Source: Ophioderma brevispina (Eukaryota > Echinodermata > Ophiuroidea > Amphilepidida > Ophiodermatidae). From it: a stretch of 64,000 bases of DNA. The DNA lies in the NCBI GenBank assembly GCA_023653785.1, contig JAMKCH010012379.1:1-64000 (forward strand), given 5' to 3'. Positions 23,600 to 35,610 of this stretch are shown piece by piece; position 1 is the stretch's first letter; each line of letters starts with the position of its first letter. Below the pieces are notes generated by a model. That model was not told the origin of the DNA. It saw only the letters and a list, made by a program, of their open reading frames with translations, and did no database searches. Position numbers and translations under genes: made by a program.

Positions 23600-24250
23600 T
23601 TCTGCAACTTTGCTTTTCTTAGTCATTATTATTCATTATTTTAATCGGATAACCAGACTATGGGCGCCGCTGCTTGTGGTAGACTTCTACAAATTTGCTC
23701 TAAAGGGCGGCTTAATCTGTTAATAATTCATGGAGCCAGAAGAGAACTTAGGGTCATCATCGACCTATGCACATTTGCTTCTATGGCGGCATCAGTTCAT
23801 TCCTTCATAGTTGTTTGTATCCCTGTGCAATTTTGTTTCTAATAATGGTGGCAGAGTGTAACAAAGTGTAGCCTTCAGCAGGGCGCTGTTGCTTTTTTTT
23901 TGCGTTCTTATCAAAATTGCTCTTTTGCGCTTCAAAGGGCGGCGTCAATTTATTCCTTGGCATTTGATGACCAGTCGTAAGTACATATCAGGGGTGCCAT
24001 TGCAGACTTCTTCAGCATTTTCGTTCAGGGCGGTAGATTGCCGGGTTGCTATTGCCTATTAGACGTAGCCATTTGTGTTTCATGGGCGGCTTCATTTTAT
24101 TCCATCCCTGGACGACCAGTATATTGGGGGGTCACTAGAGCATTTGTTTGTTGGAACCGTCGATTCAGTCATTGTCTTTCATGTAGATAGAGGAGGCCAT
24201 AATTAATTGTCCATATACTTCTGCAAGTATGCTCTAAGAACGGGACTCAG
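23600..24250 (+). repeat. Degenerate tandem repeat with TTTGCTCTAAAGGGCGGC motif
   Basis: Phrases of the type CTTCTGCAAATTTGCTCTAA followed by GGGCGGC and TTTATTCC recur near 23606, 23686, 23770, 23917, 24010, 24068 and 24216, about 60-150 bp apart. It is decayed and no protein is encoded. Confidence 0.5.
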
Positions 24251-25074
24251 TTTCTTATAAACGTTTATGGTGACTAGTAATCTTACACGTCATAGAGACC
24301 GTGAGCTAACCGTGTAGTTCAAACTTAATTGTTATGGGCCGTCCTAGCAAAATATCCGCTCCTCGTTGAAACATTTTTAGCGACTAGGATTTTTTTTAAA
24401 CACAACTGATTGTCTAGCGGTTTTTCACCATAAAAACACATAACTGGCAGAGATATTACCTTCAAAGTTCCTTTTTTGGCTGAGGAAAGTGCAATAACTA
24501 GAGTCGCAGTGCCTATTTTTTACGGCGGGGCAACATTCGAAACTTTCCAGCCTACACATTTTGTAATCTCTGCCAAATATAAGGAAAATGACAACAAATA
24601 TTGTATAGTTATGGTTCGTATCAGAAGTCCAACGTTGAAAATAACATGTGTATTTTTGGTGCGCAGTTCAGACGATGAATCATAATAGACACTGTTTACA
24701 AGCACAGAAAAAAACAAAAAAAAATTGTTTAGGGTCAGTGATCATAACCGATTTCAAGACAAAGTTTCGTCATTGTCTGCTTTAATAACATAAAGGAAAG
24801 ATACATTAGGATACTCTTTAAAATAAAATATGAGTCAGCATGCATTTAATGGTATTCTGGCAACCTGATAGCGGCAGCTTACCTGGCTTGGAAAATATGA
24901 ATAAGTTCAACCTTGCTGGCTTTAGGAGCAGAATATGCGTTAGTTGTCGTTTGGGGGATCTTCCTGTGCAGATTTCTGCAAATTTCGTATGTTGTTTTTC
25001 TGAATCCGAATCAGTTTTGACTTCATGTTGTGGGGGGGCGGCGAGGGCGAGGGTGCAAAATTATTGGGACTTAC

Positions 25075-25180
25075 CTGTACGTTCTGTCCGCCCCGGTTCC
25101 GACGCCAATGGGCCGCTAATTAATAACGTCACTGACCGCCAGCTAGCTTCCGGTGACAGAAGTTTGCTTGATGACTCATC
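25075..25180 (-). promoter_or_regulatory. Candidate minus-strand promoter and first exon with donor at 25074
   Basis: On the minus strand GTACAG is followed by GTAAGTCCC, a near-consensus splice donor (exon end 25075). Upstream, in a CpG-rich patch, lie a CCAAT box (25104-25108), a CRE half-site TGACGT (about 25126-25131) and an ETS core ACCGGAAG (about 25147-25155). No downstream coding exon was identified, so this may be a non-coding 5' exon of a gene running leftward, or chance. The 183-codon plus-strand frame over 24840-25391 has no recognisable domain. Confidence 0.3.
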
Positions 25181-25599
25181 ATGCTCAGAAGTTTTTTATG
25201 AATTAATCCACAAGGTCAATGTACCCACGCGCAGTTCGATATATAAAATTTTCCATCATGACATCTTAATGATCGTTCTCGAACAGAAACGAAAACGGCC
25301 ACTCAATGCATTTTTTAGTGAAAATCTATGCTTTCCCCGTAGAATTTATGAATTTGGACATCTTAAAAACCTGATCCGGGAACTCTTGTAATTAAATTGT
25401 CAAATTAGTATGAATGACACTAATTAATCGTAAGTAAAATAAAGCAGCATGTAACTACGTATAGCAGTCCTTGCAAGTTAGTCGGGTTTTTGTTTTGAGT
25501 CGATGCAATATTCACCTTGTGTTTCCGGGAAAATTTCAGAATTGATTTTCCCTGTCATTAACCGCTCACTTGACCCTCATTGCGCAGTAGCAATGTTTG

Positions 25600-27260
25600 A
25601 TATGTAATAAAATACTGTTTGAAACAATTATAATATTTCATAGATTGGTTTCCAAGAATAAAAATGTACTCATAGTTTCCCTAATTAATTTGTTATTAGT
25701 GTTTCATGGTATACTTGTCATGGAATTACTTTGAAATGCGTAAGATATATTTGGCATGTTTACATGCAACTAAATAATCCCCATCTCGAGTCTATAACCT
25801 CATTCGAATCGTGAACCGCATCCCCTGGGTGACCCCTGGGATTGTTGCCAGCGTGCGGCCCCACCACTGAAAAAACCTTTGGAACAAGGCCACGTGCGAA
25901 TTGACGTTGGGACAACACGCTACAATATCGAATAGTATTCCACTTCTTAATTACCCCTACCTCATCGTTAAGGTTGATTACAGCGCCATAACCGCAGTGC
26001 CACCTCCTTTTATGATGATCCCTTTTACTGCCAAAAAAGAAATCGCGAATTTTTTAATTCGCCCTTGTGTTTCGATTTAGAGGGGTTTTTACATGCACAG
26101 AGCATTCACAGTGCCTCTTTTCATGTAAAATTCAGCCTGTGCAGGCAGATTTTAGTGTTATACAGCCATTTTCGAGAAAATCCCAATAGGCAGTTCAGGT
26201 GAAAATAAGTGTCTGCATCCGTGGATTTAAAATTTATGTATGTGACAGAGAAACTCTTCAGCAACTCAGATCACTTCGAATTTTTGAAATCCGTGTCATT
26301 CCTTTGCAAAGTTATTCCTTTTTTTGTAACTCGCACAAACAGTCATTTGGAGACCAAGTGTCAAAGGTTCGAATCTTTTATTTTCTTTATTTTTGCCAGG
26401 GCACATGGTCATGTCACTTTCACACACAACATGTACAAATCTTAACGATAAAATGTATACACTTGATTTTTTTAAGGTATGGTTCTGATATATGTACCAT
26501 ACACAGATACATAAATTGCAAGCATTTGACTCGCCTTTACCAACTAATTTTAAAAATCATTTTTGAGGAGGAAAAATGTTTAAATTTTGTGTTTTTTTCA
26601 ATGAAAGGAAAACAACTATTTATTAATATAGAATTACTAAAGATAAATTTACACAATATCATTCTGCAGCTTTTCTTAATACACTCACAGAATTTGCAGT
26701 CTATTCGATACCCTTACTTTACCCTAATTGCATATATTTTGACCCAAAATAGCAAAATTTGTATTTTTTTAAATCACAATCCAAACAATCTGAAAATTTC
26801 AGGAATGTATCGATAAGCATAAACAAACAAATTATGAACCAAATGAGCCCAATATGCGTCCCTTAAATTGGCCTAATGAACATATTTTAACCAAAAATGT
26901 GCCACTTTAAGAGCTTGGTTAATTTTCTTACCATTTTTGTGAGAAGTTTACAAGCTAACAGTCTGAAATTTTTATGCTTTCCCCTTCAAACCTTTACCAA
27001 CACAATATGAAGAGAGGAGTTTGTATCAAATGTGGCAATAGGCCTATTTTGCATATTGTGGCAAAAATGGGCATAATTTTGGAGATTTTTCAATGATTTT
27101 TCTTTCGTGGGAAGTTTAACAAGCATCAATCTGTAATTTCATTGTTTTCCTTCAAACCTGTACAAACAGAACTTTGTACACAATGATTTGAAATAATTTC
27201 CTGACCTAATTTACATATTTGTTTTTGTTTTTTTTTTGTCAAAATGCTCAAAATGTATAT
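25600..27260. other. Gene-free AT-rich stretch
   Basis: The long plus-strand frame at 26199-26816 (205 codons) is Ile/Phe/Leu/Tyr-rich in the way AT-rich non-coding DNA often is, and contains no domain I recognise. I do not call it a gene. Confidence 0.4.
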
Positions 27261-27263
27261 AAG

Positions 27264-27535
27264 GCCTGTTAAGACCCCCGTTTTCAGCATCAGTGTCCCA
27301 TCAAAGACGCCATAATTTTTAAAGGTTTACCACTTCCACCCAAGACCCCGATTTTTTTGGGGGAGGTGAATTTTGAACATCTTCACCCAAATAACCCTCG
27401 TTTTTGAAAAATTTACATTTTTGGGCTAATTTAAGCCAATGTGTCGTCCAATAACCCCTATTTATGGGCACTTTGGCTGTCTCTCACCCGAAGACCTCTA
27501 TTTTTTACATGTCACCAATGCCTCTGGTCTGAGAT
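27264..27535 (+). repeat. CACCCAAAGACCC-type interspersed repeat, copy 3
   Basis: It opens CTGTTAAGACCCCCGTTTTC and repeats CACCCAAGACCCCGATTTTT, CACCCAAATAACCC and TCACCCGAAGACC about every 50-60 bp. It is the longest of the three copies. Confidence 0.55.
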
Positions 27536-27933
27536 CGCTAGCCTAAAACCCCTAAGAATTTTATAATTGGAGTGCATCCCACTCCCCCCCCCCACCCCTC
27601 GTGAAATTGTTTTAAAATTAACGAGGAGGGGTCTGTATTTACGCCAGGGGAAAAGGAGGACTTGGGGGAATGCCGAAGAAAATTGTAAGCGAAGAGTGGA
27701 ATATGATTTTTTTCATCAGAAGCGAGGAGGACAATGAACTTGCAGGAGGAATGTGGATTTTTTACGGGAAGCGACTGGTGAATTCGACATTTTTCGCCGA
27801 AAGCATTGAAATCCTGCACTTCCCCCTGGTGACCGTTGCCTAATGTAAAATAATTCTTCAAGAAGCCAAATTGAGTGACCTGCCATAAGGCAGGTCTAAT
27901 CAACTAGTGTAAATTTCGGCGATTATAATGGAT

Positions 27934-28093
27934 CAGGCGCGGATCCAGGTAGGGGGCGGGAGGGGGCGCCGCGCCTCCCGGTAATCTGCAAATTCTTGCA
28001 AATCGCCCATTTTGACTATTTTGGACCATTACAGCCTTTTTAGAAGAAAGCCCCCGGTAATTTTGACGTTTTTTCAAATCCGGGATCCGCCCG
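27934..28093. mobile_element. Short hAT-like MITE, CAGGCGCGGATCCAGG type
   Basis: The left end CAGGCGCGGATCCAGG and the right end CCGGGATCCGCCCGG are imperfect inverted repeats. The interior TTTTGGACCATTACAGCC and CCCCCGGTAATTTTGACG match the copy at 3529-3655. It is about 160 bp and non-coding. Confidence 0.6.
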
Positions 28094-28109
28094 GAAAACA
28101 TTTGGTTTT

Positions 28110-29020
28110 TAAATGCTTCCTTCTTCATCGAAGCCCTACCTCGCTATTAAAGTTTACGTACTTCATATTTCACTGAGATACAAAATATGTGGGATCTTAC
28201 ATCACACTGTCACCAAAGCACAGCACCAAGCCACGTGAGAACCACATACTGCATTATAAGGGTTGCCATTTCAAGTTGGCATGCAGCGGTTTCTTGGTGG
28301 CACTTTATGCTTGCTCATATTGTCTTCATTTCGGAGAGCTATTAGCGATCAAATTGCTTTTGTACAAAATACAAAATTCTTTGATCAATAGATCTATACT
28401 CTTGTTGAGTTCTGGAATATTTTCGTTGTGGAGCAAAAGAAAATCGTAATTTTTCAAAAATCTATATCTCCGGAACCACGCATCGGATTCACAACAACAA
28501 CGCCCACTGTCCTTGTCATCAGAACTTTTCCAAAACCACACTCTGAGGCCTGTAACCAGTCGCAACGTTCCGATTTACACATTTCGTCAGTCAAAACCGT
28601 TAGTAACTTAAATGCGACCCTCATCAAACGTGGTGCCATGCGGCGTGGTCTATGTTTAAGCCCATGCGTTTCCAATGGGGCGTTGAAAGGGCCGCGACAA
28701 CTTGCTCATTTTGTTGAGATGACTTATTCAAGTATCCTCACGATAGCTACCAACCTACATCATTTTTTTAAATTCCCGTTTAGAAGGTTAGAGGGACGAT
28801 ATCTGCGACAACAATTGAGCGGGAATGAACATTGGATTAGCCTTATTTAATTAATTGATGATTTTGTAGAAATGTGTTTGATCTCTACAACACTAACCAC
28901 TAGAGTTCCAGTGCAGTAGATCGGTCACCGATTAACGTAATAGGTAACTGAACTTCCTAATCCCAAGTTTGTGCTGTAACTTTCTTTTCTAAACGAACAC
29001 TGGACCTTGTCATTTCCTCC
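28110..29020. other. Unassigned stretch
   Basis: A 140-codon plus-strand frame (28428-28850) lacks recognisable domains, and other frames over the same bases are equally open. No splice or promoter evidence supports it. Confidence 0.3.
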
Positions 29021-29036
29021 ATGGTTAACAAAAACA

Positions 29037-29285
29037 AAAAATGGCGGCCCAACCAGGGGTCTTACTGTCACAATAAATCACGTGATCATACATGTTACTT
29101 TCAGTGACGTGTTTGTATTCGCATTCAACCGGCAATAGACCTTGATTATGTGGCAAATAATGAGCTTCGCCTTCTGGCAGAGGGACTCGTTTCTGATCTG
29201 TGACCTCTTTCGCCAACCCTAAATACTAGCGCGCCCTTGATCAAATAACTCGGAAGGACATATGGTTTCCGGAAGTGTTATGCCT
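29037..29285. promoter_or_regulatory. Candidate promoter-like patch (YY1, E-box, ETS motifs)
   Basis: AAAAATGGCGGCC (29037 on) is a YY1-type motif, ATCACGTGAT (about 29088) is a palindromic E-box and TTTCCGGAAGTG (about 29268) is a strong ETS-type site, all within 240 bp. The order could serve a leftward gene. No transcript structure is visible, so this is suggestive only. Confidence 0.25.
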
Positions 29286-30439
29286 TTTTTCAACATGCAA
29301 CTATTTAAAACGAAAGATAATGGAAAAATGAATAGTTTAAAGTCTACTCTCACCCTTGCATGCAGTTTTTAAATTGTGGTCCTATAGAATTTCATAGACA
29401 TAATTTGACCTCATTGGGTTAGAATACATTTATGCTTTCGACTTCACACGTGTGTGCGTATTCGGGTGGAACCTCAAGCTAATTACGTAACCAGATTCTC
29501 ATCACTTTTTTCTCTAGTATAATTAATTTAAGCCATGTAAGTCTGGTTGGAACCAGCAGCTGGCCAGCTTTGGTTGGCCGAAATAGGATAAGGTTTTTGC
29601 ATAGTATTAATACTGTACGATACTACCAAAATACGTAGGCCACGTGGATTTCTAATTTGAGGGCAGTACTTAGCTACTTGATTTTTTAATTTTATTGATT
29701 TTTTAGTTTTTTTCTGTTTTTTAATATTTTATTTTTTTCAAAGCTGTCTATTTAAGATTACGATGGCGGGGAATCGCCTGGCAGCGGCATATAGTGCAAT
29801 GTTAAGATAAACAATTCACCCTTTAACCGGTAATTTTTCCGCATGCAGAGCCATCAAACGTTTTTTTGTTCCTTTGACATTCGTCTACATTTTCTGTAAG
29901 ATATATTTCACGTTAAAAGGATTTTGTAACTTCATATTTCAAGCGCTGTTTGCCGGTGATCGCCGACGCACCCGGGCATCTAAAGTAATTCACTCAGCAT
30001 CAGTACGCAGCGCAGAATTAACCAGGAACAACCGTGCGTTTTGTTTGTGGAAAGCAATTTATGAAAGCTAATTGATGGGACTTTGGCAATAAAATGATTT
30101 CCGGCAGAGTGTCTCATGTGCAGCAAGTCTGCCCAGTAGTGACATGTGGGCTAACAAAAACAACACACTGTTTCTGTTGATGTACTGCCTAACGATTACA
30201 ATTGTTAACCAAACAGGCATTAAAAGAGTGCGCAGTATAATTTTCCCTAGTCTGCTGTTTCCAGGTGGTTTTAAAAGTACAATGTACTTGTCGTGAAGCT
30301 GTTTTATCCTGTATACTTGTTTTAAAAGTTGTTTATATGATAGTTTTATCCAATAGGAATATTTGTAAGAGGTTCCTTATATTGCAGATATGAGTGTGGG
30401 TTTGATAAGAATTCAGGTGAGAGTGCCTTGACCACAGAT

Positions 30440-30828
30440 ATATAGAAAAGGAGATCCCGGCCTGGCCGCCATTGTTTGTCCGGCATGGACGCGCTATTTG
30501 GGGGTATTCGTATATGTTTGCAAATGCATTTTACAATCGCATCTCGGAATATTTCGTTAAGCGTATGCGTTGGCACGTCTTCAGCGTTAACTTTCAAACG
30601 CGTGTCTGTGGTACGCACTCGCATACGTTCGTTACATTATTTTTCACCGTTTCATGATGCTGGCGCCTTTTTATTTTGCAGTCGACAAAAGCATCGATTG
30701 TTTTATGTTTATGATAAGTTATCAAAGCAATAGAGTTCAAATTGTAGAGAAGCTGTGATTGTGCATAATTCAAGCAGGCGGGTCTTTTCTTGTCTAGAGT
30801 CGGGCAGAGCTAATTTACGTTTTGATAG
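30440..30828 (+). promoter_or_regulatory. Candidate CpG-rich promoter and 5' exon with donor at 30829
   Basis: From 30440 to 30640 the DNA is unusually CpG-rich for this window (CCGGCCTGGCCGCCATTG, ATGGACGCGC, AAACGCGTG). Further on, TTTGATAG is followed by GTAAGTG, a consensus donor (exon end 30828). It could be a non-coding first exon of the DNAJB12/14-like gene that lies downstream on the same strand, but no splice evidence links them. The segment with ATCTCCTTTTCTATAT (in reverse) recurs at about 34475. Confidence 0.3.
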
Positions 30829-30859
30829 GTAAGTGATATGAACAAAAAAAGTACAAAAC

Positions 30860-33800
30860 TAAGTTATGTTAGCATTCTCTAAAAGTTGTTAAAAGCACAA
30901 AACACTCGTCATTGAGGAAGAGGAGAGGGTCCTTCAAGTATAAGGGCCATGCGTTTTTTGAACTTGAAACACCCAAAAAGTGTGGTGGGAAGTCCACAAA
31001 TTTTTTCACTGGTGGTCGTTTAGTCGGTTTATTTAAATGAATCTTTTGAAGTATAAGAGATATGGGAGTAAATTGGCATCAATGACGCTGAAACATTAAT
31101 TATAAGTATGGCAGTTTCCTTGATGGATCTTGAACATACGTCGAAGGATTCAATTCATTGACGATTCGGGGGTGGTGGAGGACGCGGTGCATGTGGAAGC
31201 GGTGCGCTATGTACAATCTCTATGGGAATGTAATTTTTTAGTGCCTTGAAGTGCAAATAATGTTGATATTTTCTTTAAATCCAATGTGTTTTTCAACAAA
31301 TTTGGTATCAATATAGAGCGACAGTATCATCTTTATTTTGTATAAGGGTGGTAAATACCTAAAATATAAATCCACGCTGTAGGCCATTGATAGGCCTACT
31401 AGTATGTTCTCCAAACCATAGGCCTACATTAATGCTAAAATAATAATAATAACAGTAGAACTCCATTTCAGTCGAAGGAAGAAATTTTATTAAAACGCTG
31501 ATCACTGAACTATATTAAATGATAATACCATATAGCTCTAAGACCGAATTGCACATGCATTAAAATAGGATTTTCTTTTTGCTTCATGTTGCATCCATGG
31601 CATCAAAATAATTGAAGAACTAGAAATACAGTTGATGAATTTGGTCCCTAAACCAATATCCACATGGCACAAAGGTAATCACAGGTATTATTATTAGGCA
31701 CCTCAAGCAGGCAATCCTCATCAGTACAAACCAAATACAAAACTCTTACTGCTATCATACCAAAGGATTGTATCCTTGTATTTTGAGATTGAACTTACTT
31801 AAATCTTGCCACGGATTTACTTTGGGCAAATTTAGATATACCGATATTCTGTGTTGCCCTTGCCATGTGAGAAACCCCAAAAACAGTCAATCCTTTCTTA
31901 AAGATGTCCTGACTACTGTAATGAAACTTTACACATAACTCTGTGTTAATAGTTGTACAGTGTACTGGTCTGAAGAAAAGTTTAATTTGCTGGTTGACAT
32001 TATTATGTGCATTATCCATTTGTATTTTATCTTAACATGTTGAGTTATCATGCACGGCTCAATCATGCTCTCCGTTGCTCATTCAGTGACTTTTGCAAAC
32101 CATTTTAATCTTTCGAGCGGAACAAAGTTGAAGAAGTTTATTCTAAGGATAAAGATACAGCTAACTATATTGTACATATGACCAAGAAACCCTGTGGGAG
32201 GATGTTTATTGTGAGTCTATTGAATTGCGAAAAAAAATGCATGTTTTGTTTTGGGTCATTTTTTGAAAAAGTATCTCATTTTTTATGTGAGTGCTAACAA
32301 CCCCCCTACAATATATATTGCTGGAACGGCCTAAGTCTCAGCTGCAAAGAAATGACATCAACATCAGAATACAGTGTAACACAACAAGTTTTTTGACATT
32401 ATAACCATGGGTCACTTTCAGTGACATTTTTGCCTCATTAAAAAACAAAAACCAATACATGTAGCATTAGAATCTTACACCTGACAATAATTTGATGGTT
32501 TTTTTTTTTTTTATTCCTTGTTAATTCCTTTTCAGAAATGTCTACTTTTCTTGTGGGGGGGGTAACGTTTGAAAGATAGGATCATTTGAAGGAAAAACCG
32601 GCCGCAAATTTCCAAAATGGTGTGTGACAAAATTCGGCGAGGTTAAATAAAACGCATGGCCATAGACATCCCTGGTAATAGAAAAAGGACCCACCGGAAT
32701 TTTCGAAAATGCACTGTTGAAAAAAATTGTAAAGTTTACAGTATATAACGGACGTCCATTTCTGCAACAAAATACGGTAAAAGCGTCAGTATTTGTAAAA
32801 AGAATTAAATCACATAAAAACACTAAAATTGTTAAAATATGTATTCGTTTAGTAAGTTATTACAGAGTTTTGAGAACACGTATAGAATTAAAAACAAAAC
32901 CACTGACGCCACTAATGTGAACTTTTTTACCATTTGTGTACCCGTAAAATTTACACTTGTGTAAAATCTAACATCAAATCCTGGATCAAAACCTGTAAAA
33001 TTTTCATTACCCCGTGTTTTTGTTGACAGAAATTGATGACTGTATAATACCGTGAAACTTACATTTTTTTTACTGTTATATACTGTAGTACAATTCACTT
33101 ATATATTTGATATTGACTGTTTAAAATGAATAAGAGCCGACAGTTTTAAATTTCGTCATAATAGCCCTTAAATTTTAACATAAAATACACTTTGCTGTAT
33201 TTCCAAATCCCACAAACTACGGTATTGTATAGCCTTTTTATACTAATGTGATGGTAAATTTCATGGTAATTTTACATGTAGGTCTACCGTCTAAGGAATT
33301 GAGTTTCTTTCAAATAATAAGGCTCTCATGATTAAAAAACATTTATTTGAAGTTAGGGTGAACTTTGCTGATGTACTATATTATTTCAAATGCATAGAAC
33401 TTTTAACACCCGTGAAACACTCTGTCCCAAACAAGACAAAACGATTTTGTCAACATCCGTTTTTATATAACTGTATATAAAAAACAAAAATGATTGGAGT
33501 ACGGAAATACACGTAAAAGTTTTCCGTTTTTACGGAGAAGTAGATAGCTGGTTTAAAACCGTATAGGCAGCCTTTATTTCAAATTTAATGTCTGATTTTG
33601 CTCTTAACTGAAGTGTATAGCATCTGTAATAATATTGCTGTTCTGCGTCAAACAAGACATTTGCATTCACAAATAAAAAAGGACGGGTCCGGCTCGTAAA
33701 TGTAATACCATTATTTAGCCCAAAGTTTTAGGTATGTATTAATTATCAATATCAAATGCGGTCTACATACGTCTTTTACAACGTGTTGCTCTTCTGGGGT

Positions 33801-34440
33801 CGATTGTTTTCGTATTAGATATTATTTTGGGAAAATCCTTCAAAAGCCACGAGGCAAAGTGGGCTATAGATACATTGATCTTTTATATCCATGTTTCAGT
33901 TAATTAAAGGTGGGTGACCCGATCGACAACACCCCCCCCCCCCACACCACACACTTACACTTACTCTACACTTACTCTAAATCACAATTGAGATTTTTGT
34001 TATCAGAAGTCTTCAAATGTGGTCGAACACTGACAAATTTAATTCACATTTTTGCTACAACGATTCAAACCAGCGACAGATTTTAATTCAAAACTTGCAG
34101 ATGTTTTGGTGACATGGGAGGGAGAAAACTGTTTTCAGCATCATTGTTTTTTCCCCATCATACACCACAACATAAAGACTAAAAATTCACAATGAGGTAA
34201 TTTTTTATGATCCACAACCACGTCCACTCGCACCATACAAATGTGATCGGAAGGAGGGATTTTGACAACCGCGAGCACCTTTCGATCATATTTCCATGCA
34301 ATCTTTTTACTCAAACCCTGCGGTTGCCGTTCGACGAGAAACGGTCTTCATGGTAATACGCACAGGACTGCTTCCGTTCCTTTTCGCGTGTTCTCGGTAA
34401 AAACACGAATACCCCCCCAATAGCGCGTATTTTTGGTGAC
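30860..34440. other. Gene-free stretch
   Basis: AT-rich DNA. Between 32690 and 33120 TGTAAAATTTACA-like and ACGGTAAAA phrases recur in both orientations and look like a worn repeat. A C-run followed by a CACTTACTCTA repeat lies at 33928-33975. No exon could be supported, including the missing first coding exon of the DNAJB gene. Confidence 0.35.
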
Positions 34441-34462
34441 AACGATTTTGGTACAGGCCGGT

Positions 34463-34718
34463 ATGGCAACCGGTGATCTCCTTTTCTATATCTGTGGCCT
34501 GTACAGCGGCGAGTGGCTGAAGGATGTCATCGACCGGTCAGGGGCAAGTCCCTTCTGTCTGGCTTTATACAGGTGGTCAATCTGCTGGTGATCCTACGAT
34601 TTTCAATGAGTCCCACTCCAGGACAATTAACATATCCTGGACACTACTGTTTTTGCTGTGGGTAGCCACAATTTGCGCACCCAATGCAGTCTGCTCCCAG
34701 TTGATTCAGCAGCCTTGA
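34463..34718 (+). CDS. Possible short coding region, unidentified
   Basis: A 42-codon frame from ATG 34463 reads protein-like (LLFYICGLYSGEWLKDVIDR). An overlapping frame from 34524 stays open to 34718 with a hydrophobic segment (WTLLFLLWVATICA). The two could be one product split by a frameshift. The LLFYI coding stretch also occurs, inverted, at about 30430-30470. It may be a repeated element rather than a gene. Confidence 0.2.
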
Positions 34719-34800
34719 CGAATAAAGTGCACTGATACTGTACGGGATTCCGTCAAAGCTGCTGAATTTATCTGGGTGCAGACTGCAGTGGTGCGCAACG
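34671..34800. repeat. 50-bp arm hairpin
   Basis: 34671-34720 (TTGCGCAC, GCAGTCTGC, TTCAGCAG, TTGACG) is matched in reverse complement by 34751-34800 with a few mismatches, around a 30-bp loop. Confidence 0.65.
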
Positions 34801-34960
34801 TGGCACCCTTTTCTGTAGTCATATCATAACCAATCTTAATCTTGCCGAGCGTCTTTGCACCATTTTCCAGCTTGTTAATTAGATCTTTTTTGTATGTGGT
34901 CCCATACGCTAGATGCTAGTCCAATTAGGGCGGACTAGTAACATTATAAATTCATGTAAT

Positions 34961-35194
34961 TTCAAGGTTCAACGAGAGATTTTCACATAACAGGTGTCCC
35001 TAAAAAATTGAAAAATCTAATTTTTTGCACTATGTAAAGCTTTCTCTTCTCTATCGAAATGTTCTCGATGTGAACGGATTTGCTGAAAAATATTTTCTTC
35101 AAAGGGTCACAAAAATTGTGCCATTTTCTAATTTCGTAATAGGAGCAAATACAAAATTCAGAATCAGCCTCATGTTTGGGTAAATATTTTAATA
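34961..35194. mobile_element. AAAGGTGCAACRAGAGATTT MITE, partial copy 2
   Basis: It carries AAGGTTCAACGAGAGATTTT, AACAGGTGTCCCT, TTTGCACTA and TAATAGGAGCAAATAC, in the reverse orientation relative to the full copy at 41486. The second end is missing and the element passes into another repeat (35195 on). Confidence 0.6.
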
Positions 35195-35610
35195 ATAAAA
35201 AGAAATTTCAAATTTGGTGTTCCATGCCCCTTTCCTGGCCCCTCAGGCAACCTAAGGCAGGCTCCTGGACCCCATCAGGTCCCAAAGACACGATCCCTGG
35301 ACCCCATTTTGCTACAGAGTGAGTCAAAAAGATTTCACTCGTTTTGTTTAAATTTTTCTACAACAGGCAAAATCTACCGAAGCTATTGACTATCACATAT
35401 AAAATATGATGTTTCGGTGTTTTTACCAGTGGCAGTGGATATAATGAGCTATTGTTTTCATGTATAAAAAGCAATTTCTAAGCTTGTTAAATATTTGTAA
35501 TATTTTTCTGAAATCGAGTGTAAATCTTTTTGACTCACCCTGTAGTGTTGAGTGCCATGGTGCTTACTGTGTGCACTCTGCACTTTTATAAGTAAGATTT
35601 TTTTTCCTAC
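35195..35610 (+). repeat. Dispersed repeat interrupted by a mariner MITE
   Basis: AATTTGGTGTTC, GCTCCTGG, CCCAAAGACA and GGACCCCATTTTGC, then (after the insertion) GAGTGCCATGGTGCTT, GCACTCTGCACTTT and TAAGATTTTT, all recur in the same order and orientation at 63790-64000, where the insertion is absent. Confidence 0.65.
35315..35542. mobile_element. Tc1/mariner-type MITE with TA duplication
   Basis: The ends CAGAGTGAGTCAAAAAGATT and AATCTTTTTGACTCACCCTG are inverted repeats, each flanked by TA (35313-35314 and 35543-35544). The length is 228 bp with no ORF. CAGGGTGAGTCAAAAA-type ends are familiar from mariner elements. The homologous repeat near 63930 has no insertion. Confidence 0.85.

Noticed and set aside
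24840..25391. 183-codon plus-strand ORF
   Set aside because: No recognisable domain, and it overlaps a better-supported minus-strand donor and promoter-like patch.
26199..26816. 205-codon plus-strand ORF, the longest in the window
   Set aside because: Ile/Phe/Leu/Tyr-heavy composition typical of AT-rich non-coding DNA, no domain, and an overlapping open frame; no splice or promoter support.
29025..29216. 63-codon minus-strand ORF with protein-like composition
   Set aside because: No splice sites or neighbours; the promoter-motif reading of the same bases is equally likely.
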